A DNA stretch of 64,000 nt from Fimbriiglobus sp043785105 (GTDB lineage: Bacteria > Planctomycetota > Planctomycetia > Gemmatales > Gemmataceae): positions 33,306 to 97,305 of the forward strand of contig JAYVXO010000072.1 in assembly GCA_043785105.1 (NCBI GenBank), in the 5' to 3' direction. The translations under genes were made by a program, and so were the position numbers. Below, one piece after another: positions 1 through 9,400 of the stretch (the first letter of the stretch is position 1; each line of letters opens with the position of its first letter). The notes beneath the pieces were generated by a model, which was not told where the DNA came from, did no database searches, and worked only from the letters and a program-made list of their open reading frames with translations.

Positions 1-497
1 AACGTGGCACCCGAGACGAAGAACGGCGCGGGCCATTCCCGGTGGGTGTTGCGGTCGAAGTCCCGGTCCCGGTGAGTTGGTTCGATGGCAAGGACTCTGG
101 CGCGGGATTGCCACGCCTGACGACCCCGGAACACCACATGGCCGCGGCATTGGCGATGCGGTTTGATTCTGGCTTGTACGCCGCCGGGTTGACGCTCGCC
201 GCCCAGCAGGTGAAGCGCCCGACGGTGCGAATCGTCGCGCTCGGCCACGGCGGGCTGTTCGTCGGCAAGCGGCTCGACCCCGCCCACGAAACGCTCCTGG
301 TCCACACGCTGAACTGGCAACTCCACCGCGAAGACCGCTTGCCCCACGCCGTGCCCGAAGCGGAAAAGTGGAGCTACCCGCGCGTGAACCTGCTGCCCAG
401 CGAGTTCCGCGTCTGGCGCTGGGCCACGTTCATCGGCCTCCCCGCCATCGTCGCGTACTTCGGCCTGATCGCACTGATGGTCCGCAAAGTCCGGTAA
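1..497 (+). CDS. C-terminal part of a GldG-like auxiliary membrane protein (5' end outside window)
   Basis: The reading frame is open from the first bases of the window (codons in phase with position 3) and ends at 497, so the gene starts upstream and only about 164 codons are visible. The tail has a single strong membrane segment (FIGLPAIVAYFGLIALMV) followed by a short basic end (RKVR), preceded by a soluble region with a WSYPRVNL motif. This layout fits the C-terminus of GldG/DUF4350-type auxiliary subunits of ABC transporters. That reading is supported by the downstream DUF4340 gene, a common partner of such genes. The family call is an inference from context and topology. A GTG at 42 could be taken for a start, but the open frame upstream argues against it. 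Confidence 0.6.
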   Translation, partial: RGTRDEERRGPFPVGVAVEVPVPVSWFDGKDSGAGLPRLTTPEHHMAAALAMRFDSGLYAAGLTLAAQQVKRPTVRIVALGHGGLFVGKRLDPAHETLLVHTLNWQLHREDRLPHAVPEAEKWSYPRVNLLPSEFRVWRWATFIGLPAIVAYFGLIALMVRKVR

Positions 498-518
498 ACC
501 AGTTATCAAAGAAGAATT

Positions 519-602
519 CACCACAGAGGGCGCAGAGAGCCACTGAGGAAATCCTAAAAACTGATTTGGCTTTCTCTGTGGTCCTCTGTGCCCTCTGTGG
601 TG
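519..602. repeat. Intergenic imperfect palindrome of the CACAGAG type
   Basis: An inverted repeat lies between the GldG-like and DUF4340 genes. The left arm starts CACCACAGAGGGC and the right arm ends GCCCTCTGTGGTG, with arms of about 30 bp around an AT-rich loop. Related sequences occur at 40738-40804 and 43636-43712, and as a half-copy at 13049-13073. It could act as a terminator or RNA-processing site, but no function is shown. Confidence 0.7.
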
Positions 603-639
603 AGAAATCTGTTCACACCCTCATTCGTGAAGCGACATT

Positions 640-3600
640 ATGCGTTGGTTTATCACACTGCTTCTGCTTGTTTCGGTGACCGTCGGCGGGTTGTGGTTGG
701 GGTTCGGAGATCGAATTCGCACGACTGTCATCGGGGTGTCACCGGGCAATTCGCCCACAGCCAAATCGTCGGCACGGCTGACGGAATTGGCCAACGGCGG
801 CGTGATTCAAGCGATCACGTTGACGCAACCGCAGCAACCGGCGCTCGTCTTGACCAAGAACGCCGACGGCACGTGGTCGCAGCCCGGCAACTGGCCGTTG
901 CGGGATTCCGAAGTGGCGGTGTTGGTGAACGCCATCACCAGTCTGCGGTCGCGGTTCGACACGATCCCGGTGACCGGGGACAACTTCACGCCCTACGGTC
1001 TTGCCCCGTCGCAGTTGCCGATTCAACTCAAAGTGGATGTTCGCAACGACGCCGTCACCCGCACGTTGACCCTGCTTATTGCCCAACCGGAATCGAAAGA
1101 ATCCGACACCGCATTTTCGCGGACGACTTACATCCGCGTCGATCAGGAACCGGAAGTCGTTCGCCTCGGGCCGGACGTTTACACGCTGTTCGCCCGTTCG
1201 CCGGAAGTGTACCGCCGTCGGCAACTCTTCCCCGATGCGGAGCGGGTCAAGTTGAGCGGAGAAGCGTTTAACCTGAATCAGCCGCTCGCCGTTGCAGGTG
1301 GGCGGGTTGCGATTCTTGGGGATGCGTACAGCAGCGTAACAATTGAACGACTCACCGGCACGCCGACAACGGTGACGTTGAACCGCTCCAGCAAAACACT
1401 TGAAGCGCGGCGCGACCCGGACCGCCCGAACGCGGAGCCGAGTATCAGCGCGAATCAATTGGCAGCGGCATGGTACTTTAGCATCCCGCGACCCGGCGTG
1501 AGCCAACGAGAGGCACTAACCCCAACCAGAATTCTGGACAACGTCGATCCCGCGAAGTTGCGGGCAGTGCTGACTGCCGTGCCGGAACTGTGGGTTGAAT
1601 CGTTCATCCCAGCAAACAAAACGGTTGCCGAAACGGGACTCGACCAACCCGAACGCAGCATCAGCGTGACGCGGACCGACGGCAAAACGGTCACCGTGCT
1701 GTTGGGCAAGGTGTCGCGGAGCGTCACGCGTGTCGAAGAGGCCCCGCGCGTCACGCCCGGAATGCCGCCACAACAGCCGAAAGCCACGACCGAAGAATAT
1801 CGCTACGCGAAGTTGAAGGACAACGACCTCGTGTTTGAACTGCGGGCGGACAAGCTCGACGCGATTTTCAGCGACCCGCAAGACTACCGCGACGCGGCGC
1901 TGGCCCACTTTGAAAGCGGCGAAGTGACCGGGGTGCAACTCGCAGTGCGCGGCAAGCCGCCGATCACCCTGACGAAGAAAGAGGGCAAGAAGGACGCCGA
2001 CCGCGACGACGAGAAACAAGACCGCTGGTATCTCGGGGACCAACTCGCGGAACCGGCGAAGGTGACGGAGCTTCTCGACCAACTCGGCAAGCTCGAAGCG
2101 AAGGGCAAAGACGCCATCTTTGATTTTGACGTGGCTAAGATCAAAGAATTTGAAATGGAAGCACCGGCGATTGTAGTCTCCGTCACGATCCAGCCCCGCA
2201 CCGCCGCTGGCGACTCGCCATTGCCGTCGCGTAGTGTCTCGTACATGGTCGGCAAAGCAGATGCTGAAAAGAAGAAACTGGCGGTTAAAGTGTTGCCACG
2301 ACAACGGCTGAACTTGGTCGATGACGCCGTGTTGAAACTCATCGACCGCCCCGCGTTGGCCTACCGCAGCCGCAAGCTGTTCGACACGGTCGATGTCAAG
2401 CTCGAAACCCTTGTGGTGAAGCGGGACAACGGTGACACGTTCGCGCTAACCGGGTCTCCCAAGAAAGTCCCCGCCATCGGCACGGCGTGGAAGCTCACGC
2501 AGCCGATTGCGATGTCTGCCGACGAGGGCAAGGCGGACCAACTGGCCAATACCTTATCACGCCTGGAAGTCGTCGAGTACGTCGATGACGCGGCGAAGCC
2601 GGAGGACGTGGAGAAAAAATACGGCTTGGCGAAGCCGCGCTTCACAGTTGATCTCGGCTTCAACGGTCCGGGTGCCAAACCGCAGAAGCTTGAAGTCGGC
2701 GCCGTTCGAGAAACGAAACCCGAAGCGTATGCGCGGCTCAACGGCACCGGCAGCGTCTTCAGCATTCCCAAGACGCTGGTTGATTCCCTGGAAAGCGGCG
2801 CGCTGGCGTTGTTGGCACCGCAACTGTGGTCCGTGCCGACGGACAAAATGCGGTCGGTCGAAATCACTCGTGGTCAGCCGGATGAAAAGTACGCGATCAA
2901 GTTCGACAACGGGCAGTGGAAGTTGAGCGGTCCGTTCGACGCGACAGTGCCGAAGCCGACGGTAGACCCGCTCATCGCCGCCGTCGCGGAGTTGAAGGCG
3001 GACAAGTTTGAAACGTTGACGGTCACGGACCCGGCGAAGTACGGCTTCGACAAGCCCGCCCTGCGCGTCGTGCTGCAGTACCTCGAAACCGTTCCGATGA
3101 TGGCCGAGCAGCCCACGAACCGCACGCTGGTCATCGGCAAGCCGACACCGGAGGGAACGAGCCGCTACGCCAAGGTCGAAGGCGGCACGAACCCCGCCGT
3201 GTTCACTGTGCCGGAAGTCGTGTTGAAATCGACCGACAAGCCCGCCCTGGAACTGCTCGATAAATCGCTGCTGTCGCTCGACCCGGCCAAGATCGCCACG
3301 GTGCAAATCACGACCGCTACCGCCGACAATAACGTCACGTTAACTAAGGACGACAAGGGCACCTGGAAGCCGACCGGCGCCAACTTCACCGTGGACGGGC
3401 CGACCGTGCAGGGGCTGACGTTCCTGGCGGCACGCCCCCCGGTGTCGCGGATCGCGGCTTACGGTTCCAACGTGAAGTGGGCGGATTTCGGGTTGGACAA
3501 ACCGGAGTTCACCATCACGATCGAACTCCCGACCACGCCGCCCGAAGTGGCCGCGAAGCACACCCTGAAACTCGGCAAAGCCGAGCCGACCGGCGAACGC

Positions 3601-4938
3601 TATGTGCGGGTGGATGACGGCTTGGCTGTTGGCGTGCTGCCCGCCCGCGCCGCCGAATCGCTGGCACGCGGTAAGCTCGATTTCGTGGATCGCACCCTGT
3701 TGACTTTTGATCCCGCGCAACTCACAGCCGTGCTTCGTTCCAAGGGGAAGGACGAACTCGAATTGACCCAAACCGGCGTCGTCTGGGAGATCGTGAAACC
3801 GGCCAAGCAGAAGGCGGACAAGCAAACCCTGGAAGAACTCGCGGACCAACTCAGCCGGTTGCGGGCGGTGAAAGTCGCCGCGTTCGCGCCGACCGATCTC
3901 GACAAACCTTACGGCCTGAAAGAACCCGCCGCGATTGTCACCCTGAAACTCGGTACGGACAAACCCGAAACGAAGGTGCTGAAAATTGGCGCACCCGTTG
4001 ACGCGGCGAAACCGGACGGCGACCGTTACGCGATGGTCGATCCCCAGACCGTCGGCGTTTTGGCCGGACCAGTGGCGAAGAAGCTGTTGTCTGACGCGAT
4101 CAAATTCCGCGACAAGTCATTGGCGAAATTCGTGGACGCGGACAAGCTGACCCTGGAACGCGGCGACCGCAAGGTGACGTTCGCTAAAGTCGCCGGGACG
4201 TGGAAGGTCACGGAGCCGACGACGGCGGACGCGGAGCAAACCGAGATCGACGAACTCGTTAACGCCCTGGCGAACCTGCGGGCCGATGAAATTCTCGCCG
4301 ACAAGCCGGAGACGTTGGAAGAGTTCGGCCTGAAGAACCCCGACGCGAAGTGGCAACTGTTCGCCGACGACAAGCCGGTGCTGACGCTGTTGCTGGGGTC
4401 CAAAGAAAAAGACGGCAACCGCGTTTACGCGATGATCGACAAAGGTAACTTGGTCGCGCTGCTCGACCCGATCCTAACCGGCAAAGTTCTTGGCGAATAC
4501 CGCAAGCGCGCCGTCTGGACGGACGTGGATGCGTCCCAAGTCGAATCCGTCGTCATCAGTTCCGGCACGTCGAACGTCGTGCTGCAAAAGATGGGAACGG
4601 ACTGGCGCGACCCCACCAAGCCCGATGAGAAGATCGACCCCGCCAAAGTCACGGAGTTCCTGGCCGCCTTCGCCGCCTTAAAAGCCGAACGGTATGCCAG
4701 TGACAAAGACGCCAAGCTCGGCCTGTACGGTCTCGAAAAACCGCAACGGGTCATCGTCATCAATCAAAAGGGCAGCGTGACGAAAACCCTGCAACTCGGT
4801 GGCCCAGAAGGCACCAGCGCCGGCAAACGGGTTTACGCCAAAGTTGCCGACCCCACCCGCACCGACGTGTTCATCCTGAGCGACACCGACACTGCGAAGC
4901 TGATGGCGACGAGTTTCGCGGGGAAGAAGAAAGAGTGA
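640..4938 (+). CDS. DUF4340 multi-repeat membrane-anchored protein
   Basis: This is a 1432-residue protein with one N-terminal membrane segment (residues 3-22, FITLLLLVSVTVGGLWLGF) and a very long extracytoplasmic part. The motif [YF]G[LF]xxPxxxVxL recurs about eight times (for example YGLAKPRFTVDL, YGFDKPALRVVL, FGLDKPEFTITI, YGLKEPAAIVTL), each followed by a KLG/IGxP beta segment and a stretch like YAxVDxxxVxxL. This is the DUF4340 unit repeated in tandem; many family members carry only one or two. It follows the GldG-like gene by about 140 bp and probably belongs to the same ABC-associated envelope system. Molecular function is unknown. ATG 640 begins right at the signal anchor and is the natural start. 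Confidence 0.85.
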   Translation: MRWFITLLLLVSVTVGGLWLGFGDRIRTTVIGVSPGNSPTAKSSARLTELANGGVIQAITLTQPQQPALVLTKNADGTWSQPGNWPLRDSEVAVLVNAITSLRSRFDTIPVTGDNFTPYGLAPSQLPIQLKVDVRNDAVTRTLTLLIAQPESKESDTAFSRTTYIRVDQEPEVVRLGPDVYTLFARSPEVYRRRQLFPDAERVKLSGEAFNLNQPLAVAGGRVAILGDAYSSVTIERLTGTPTTVTLNRSSKTLEARRDPDRPNAEPSISANQLAAAWYFSIPRPGVSQREALTPTRILDNVDPAKLRAVLTAVPELWVESFIPANKTVAETGLDQPERSISVTRTDGKTVTVLLGKVSRSVTRVEEAPRVTPGMPPQQPKATTEEYRYAKLKDNDLVFELRADKLDAIFSDPQDYRDAALAHFESGEVTGVQLAVRGKPPITLTKKEGKKDADRDDEKQDRWYLGDQLAEPAKVTELLDQLGKLEAKGKDAIFDFDVAKIKEFEMEAPAIVVSVTIQPRTAAGDSPLPSRSVSYMVGKADAEKKKLAVKVLPRQRLNLVDDAVLKLIDRPALAYRSRKLFDTVDVKLETLVVKRDNGDTFALTGSPKKVPAIGTAWKLTQPIAMSADEGKADQLANTLSRLEVVEYVDDAAKPEDVEKKYGLAKPRFTVDLGFNGPGAKPQKLEVGAVRETKPEAYARLNGTGSVFSIPKTLVDSLESGALALLAPQLWSVPTDKMRSVEITRGQPDEKYAIKFDNGQWKLSGPFDATVPKPTVDPLIAAVAELKADKFETLTVTDPAKYGFDKPALRVVLQYLETVPMMAEQPTNRTLVIGKPTPEGTSRYAKVEGGTNPAVFTVPEVVLKSTDKPALELLDKSLLSLDPAKIATVQITTATADNNVTLTKDDKGTWKPTGANFTVDGPTVQGLTFLAARPPVSRIAAYGSNVKWADFGLDKPEFTITIELPTTPPEVAAKHTLKLGKAEPTGERYVRVDDGLAVGVLPARAAESLARGKLDFVDRTLLTFDPAQLTAVLRSKGKDELELTQTGVVWEIVKPAKQKADKQTLEELADQLSRLRAVKVAAFAPTDLDKPYGLKEPAAIVTLKLGTDKPETKVLKIGAPVDAAKPDGDRYAMVDPQTVGVLAGPVAKKLLSDAIKFRDKSLAKFVDADKLTLERGDRKVTFAKVAGTWKVTEPTTADAEQTEIDELVNALANLRADEILADKPETLEEFGLKNPDAKWQLFADDKPVLTLLLGSKEKDGNRVYAMIDKGNLVALLDPILTGKVLGEYRKRAVWTDVDASQVESVVISSGTSNVVLQKMGTDWRDPTKPDEKIDPAKVTEFLAAFAALKAERYASDKDAKLGLYGLEKPQRVIVINQKGSVTKTLQLGGPEGTSAGKRVYAKVADPTRTDVFILSDTDTAKLMATSFAGKKKE

Positions 4939-5048
4939 CGCAGAGTTGATGCAACTGATTTGGTTAAGATACCCAATCTCGTGGCCGGGGGTGTGACTAT
5001 AGATAGGGCGTCACTTGATGTTCCGTCGATTCACCCGAGGTCACGACT

Positions 5049-5258
5049 ATGTCTAAGTCCTTGCTCAAGACGCTCAGCAACGTTTGCTTCGTCATGGGTT
5101 TCGCGTCAATCATTGCGTCGATTTTAGTGTGGGTGCTGTACAAGGAACCGGACGCTGCGCACGGCGAGCGGTTCGGCATATTCGTCGGGTTGTGGGCGCC
5201 GACGTTCTTTGCCCTGTGCGATCGCTTTGACCGCTACGCCGCCAAGCAATTGTCGTAA
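5049..5258 (+). CDS. Small membrane protein, unknown function
   Basis: This is a 69-residue protein with two hydrophobic segments (about residues 10-30 and 43-57) separated by a polar KEPDAAHGERFG loop, and a charged DRFDRYAAKQ tail. A GAGG element about 7 bases upstream of ATG 5049 supports the start. The sequence reads like a real short inner-membrane protein: hydrophobicity is well organised and the ORF is isolated with no competing frame. Function is not recognised. Confidence 0.65.
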   Translation: MSKSLLKTLSNVCFVMGFASIIASILVWVLYKEPDAAHGERFGIFVGLWAPTFFALCDRFDRYAAKQLS

Positions 5259-5452
5259 GTGCCGATCGCTAAACCGTTTACTGCCGTGTTCCCGTACTGA
5301 TCCTGCGGCGACTCCACGCTAGGCGATAAAGTCATTTGTTTTCGCAACATCTGAATTTCGATTACATCCGTATCACTTACACCTTGTGCTGTGGCTGAAC
5401 CATCAGTCGTTGGTGGGTCACAGCTAATCATACCCGTACCTGGAGCTACGAA

Positions 5453-6151
5453 ATGATCGGTTTACTTGGCAAATCCGTAGGGTTTGGTCGCACCAGTGCG
5501 ACCCGAATTGGGGCGATGATTTTCGCGGGCATGATTTTGCTAATTTTTAACCAGCCTGCGATGGCAAGCTTTGTGACTCGCAACGTAAACGTGACCCTGA
5601 ATGCGGCTAACTTCGAGTCGTACAACTTAGATGTCGATAACAACGGGACGACGGACTTCACCTTCACGGCGGCTTTCTCCTCGGACCCCGTTGTTTCGGT
5701 TGGGTTTGATGTGGTGGACTTCCAGTTCGGCACGAACAACGCTGTCGTGATCGACGGTGTATCGAACGGCTTCCCCACCGCGACCCTTCTGGTTGAGGGC
5801 AACACGGTGTCTTCCGCAAACACGTTTTCCAGGCCAGCGTTCGATCAGGGCAACCTCTTCTTCTTCGTCAGTGGTGACCCGCCGTCCGGCAACTTTGAGG
5901 GCCGAACGGGGTTCTTGGGGTTGCGGTTCGACCGACCGGAAGGGACTGTGTTCGGCTTCGCCCAGATCACAGTCAATAGCCGGACTGCGCTCGTTAACCC
6001 CCTCGGCTTAACGATCGGCGCCGTTGGCTTTGAATCCGCGCCGGGCCAGCCAGTCACGATCCCCGTCCCCGAACCCGGCTCGGCGATGGCAATGCTAATC
6101 GGCCTTTGCGGACTGGTCCCAGCCGCATGGCGGTACCGACGAGTTCTATGA
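5453..6151 (+). CDS. PEP-CTERM domain surface protein
   Basis: This is a 232-residue secreted protein. It has a long N-terminal signal (hydrophobic stretch near residues 20-38, cleavage probably after AMA), a beta-rich body and a classic C-terminal sorting signal: VPEPGS, then a hydrophobic segment (AMAMLIGLCGLVPAAW) and a basic RYRR end. Proteins of this type are recognised by an exosortase at the VPEP motif and attached to or released from the envelope, usually together with exopolysaccharide. An exosortase gene lies at 31483-32388, so the processing enzyme is nearby. GGAG 8 bases before ATG 5453 supports the start. The body domain is not identified. Confidence 0.85.
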   Translation: MIGLLGKSVGFGRTSATRIGAMIFAGMILLIFNQPAMASFVTRNVNVTLNAANFESYNLDVDNNGTTDFTFTAAFSSDPVVSVGFDVVDFQFGTNNAVVIDGVSNGFPTATLLVEGNTVSSANTFSRPAFDQGNLFFFVSGDPPSGNFEGRTGFLGLRFDRPEGTVFGFAQITVNSRTALVNPLGLTIGAVGFESAPGQPVTIPVPEPGSAMAMLIGLCGLVPAAWRYRRVL

Positions 6152-6177
6152 TTTCTCGCCTAGCCCAATGTGACAGT

Positions 6178-6221
6178 AACCCGTTGATGGCCTCGGAGTT
6201 TCCGGTCGCCTTCAACGGGTT
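6178..6221 (+). terminator. Probable terminator hairpin after the PEP-CTERM gene
   Basis: Arms AACCCGTTGATGGC and GCCTTCAACGGGTT pair with one mismatch, 26 bases after the PEP-CTERM stop codon. No long T-run follows. The rest of the gap up to 6488 shows nothing recognisable. Confidence 0.5.
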
Positions 6222-6488
6222 GCTTGATTGAAGTTGGATCGTGTGACCACGTTCGGATTGAACATAATAAAGCCAAAACATCCTTTTTATTCCGCCGAAA
6301 CACTGCGGCGCTCGATACAGTATGTGCTGGCAATCACTTCATCTTGTTCCAAATACAGGGCCGTCATAGTGAACACCTGCTCGTATGTGGGGGGTCAGGC
6401 GAACCCTAACATAACGCCTCGTGTTTGACGTGTGACCAGACTGTGCAACAACGATCACCGGCGGGTGGCCACGAAACGGTAGGAATGG

Positions 6489-9400
6489 ATGATGCGGGAG
6501 AGTTCATCTTCAATCACGGTTGAACGCGATTTTCAGCAGCAACTGCGTGACCTGAACGCGGCGTTGTTGGTCTCGACTCTCAAGCAGCAGGAGTTGATCG
6601 AGAAGGCGGCGGCGGCCGAGGCGGCGCTTGCCGCGAGCGAGCGCCGCGTCCGCGCGCTGTTCGATCGCGGGCCACTTGCGATGTATACCTGTGTTGCCTC
6701 CGGTACGGTCCAAGAATTCAACGCCAGCGCCGTCGTACTCTGGGGGCGCGAACCGAAGCGAGGCGACCCGAGCGAGCGGTTTTGCGGCTCGTTCAAGTTG
6801 TTCCGCCCCGACGGCACGCCGCTGCCCCACGACCTCACCCCGATGGCCGACGTGGTGAGCGGGAAAATCCCGTCGGCGCACGGCGTGGAAGTCGTCCTGG
6901 AGCGGCCCGACGGGTCGCGGGTCACCGTTCTCGCCAACATCGTGCCGTTGAAAGACGACCGGGGGAAAATCACCGGCGCGATGAATTGCCTTTACGACAT
7001 CACCGACCGCCGGTTGGCGGACGAGGCCTTGCACGCGAGCGAGGCGTTCAACCGCAGCATTATCGAAAGCAGCCCCGACTGCATCAAGGTTCTGGACCTC
7101 GACGGCAATTTGCTGTCGATACTGTGCGGGCACGACCTGCTCGGCATCGAAGATGTCCGCCCGTACTTGAACACATCGTGGATCAACTTTTGGGAAGGCG
7201 ACGATCGTCGCGCGGCCCGTGCGGCCGTGCAACGGGCGGGCGAAGCGTCGGGCGGTGGTGCCGCAAACTTCGTCGGCTATTTCCGCACGCTGCGCGGGGA
7301 ACCCAAGTGGTGGGACGTGGCGATTTCGCCGATCCTCGACGCGGCCGGCCAACCCGCCCAACTGCTTGCCGTGTCGCGTGACGTGACCGACCGCAAGCGG
7401 GCGGAACTGAACCTCGCGTTTCTCGCCTCCGTCAACCAGGATCTCGCGCAGTTCACGGACGTGGACGACATGATCCGGACCGTCGGCGCGAAGATCGGCG
7501 CGTACCTCGATCTCTCGCTCTGTGCGTTCGTCGAGGTCGATGAAGCGGCGGACGAGGTGGTAATCTTCCACGACTGGCACCGGGCCGACGTGCCGGGCTT
7601 GGTCGGCGTGCATCGCTTGGCGGATTTCGTGGAAGGGGCGTTCATCCGCGAGGCGCGGGCGGGAGAACTGATCGTGGTGCGTGACACGGCCACGGACCCG
7701 CGCACGACCCCGGAGAAATTCGCGGCGCTCAAAATCGCGTCGTTCCTCTGCGCGCCGCTGATCCGGGACGGGCAGTGGCGGTTCGCGCTGGGCCTCTACC
7801 GTTCCGAGGCCTACGACTGGCGGGAGGACGAAATCGAACTCGCGCGCGAATTGACCGCGCGCATTTGGACGCAATTGGAACACCTCCGGGCCGAAACCGC
7901 GCTGCACGAGAGCGAAGCGCGCTACCGCACCCTGTTCGATTCGATCGACGAAGGCTTCTGCGTCATCGAAATGATCTTCGACGAACGCGGACACCCGGTC
8001 GATTACCGCTTCTTGGAAGTGAACCCGACGTTCGCGAGGCAGACCGGATTGCACGAGGCGACGGGCAAACGGATGCGCGAGCTCGTCCCGGACCTCGAAG
8101 AGCACTGGTTCGAGATCTACGGCCGAGTCGCGCTCACCGGCGAACCGGTCCGCTCCGTCAACGAATCGAAATTGATGGACGGCCGCTGGTTCGACTTCTA
8201 CGCCTGTCGGGTCGGCGATCCGCACAGCCGGAAAGTCGCCATCGTTTTCAACGACATCACCGAACGCCTCCGCGCCGAAAAATTGCTGCGGCAAAACCAC
8301 GACACCTTCTTCAACTTGATCGAGAACGCACCCTTCGGTGTCTACGTCTTGGATGCGGAATTTCGGATGCGGCAAGCCAGTCACGCCTCGCGGAAGGCGT
8401 TCGCCAGTGTCCACCCGCTGATCGGCCGCGACTTCGCGGAAGTCGTGCGGACGGTCTGGCCTGAACCCTTCGCCACGGAAGCGATCGGGCACTTCCGCGA
8501 CACGCTGAACACCGGCAAGCCGTTCGCCATGCCGAACAGCACCGAACAGCGTCTCGATGTCCCCGGCGTCGAATCCTACGACTGGAAGATCGAACGCATC
8601 ACCCTCCCCGACGGGCAGTACGGCGTCGTCTGCTATTTTTACGACATCTCCGAACGGAAGCAGATCGAAGACGCCTTGCGTGCGAGCCAGTCGCGCCTGC
8701 GCCACGCGGCGAACGCGGCCGGGCTGACCTACGTCGAGGTGGACCTTGCGAGCAACGTCGCGCGGACGGCGGAGAACTTCGCGGCGGTCATGGGCTACGC
8801 CATACCGCCCGAGAAAGAAGCCGACGTATTGGTGGGAAGTCGGCTCCTGCTCGACCACGTCGTGCCGGACGACCGCCCGAGTGTCGAGGCCGCGCTGCGG
8901 GACTTCTCCGCCGGCCGGCGCGTCGGCAAGATTGATTACCGCGTTCTCGGCGACGATCGGGTCGAGCGCCACGTCGAGAGCGAGTGGTTCATCGAGTTCG
9001 CTCCGAACGGCGAACCGCTGAAAACCTTTGCCACCAACCTGGATGTCACCGAGCGCAAGCGGGCGGAACAAAAGTTTCGCGGCCTGTTAGAGTCCGCGCC
9101 GGACGCGATGGTGATTATCGACGGCGAAGGGCGGATTGCGCTGATTAACGCCCAAACGGAAAAACTGTTCGGCTATGCCCGAGGCGAACTCGTCGGGATG
9201 CCCGTCGAGGTACTCATCCCGCAGCGGTTCCACGACCGTCACCCCGGCCACCGCCACAGTTTTTTCGGGGAACCCAAGCTGCGGCCGATGGGCGCCGGTC
9301 GGGAACTGTGGGCGGCACGCCAAGACGGGACCGAGTTTCAAGTGGAGATTAGCTTAAGCCCCCTGGAAACCGAGTCGGGCGTTCTCGTCACCGCCGCCAT

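Noticed and set aside
739..1506. 255-codon minus-strand frame in the DUF4340 gene
   Set aside because: Shadow of a repeat protein; Arg/His-rich nonsense composition.
6510..9071. 853-codon open frame antisense to the PAS kinase
   Set aside because: The sense strand encodes a clear kinase with all motifs. The antisense frame is a product of high GC and codon bias and shows no domain.
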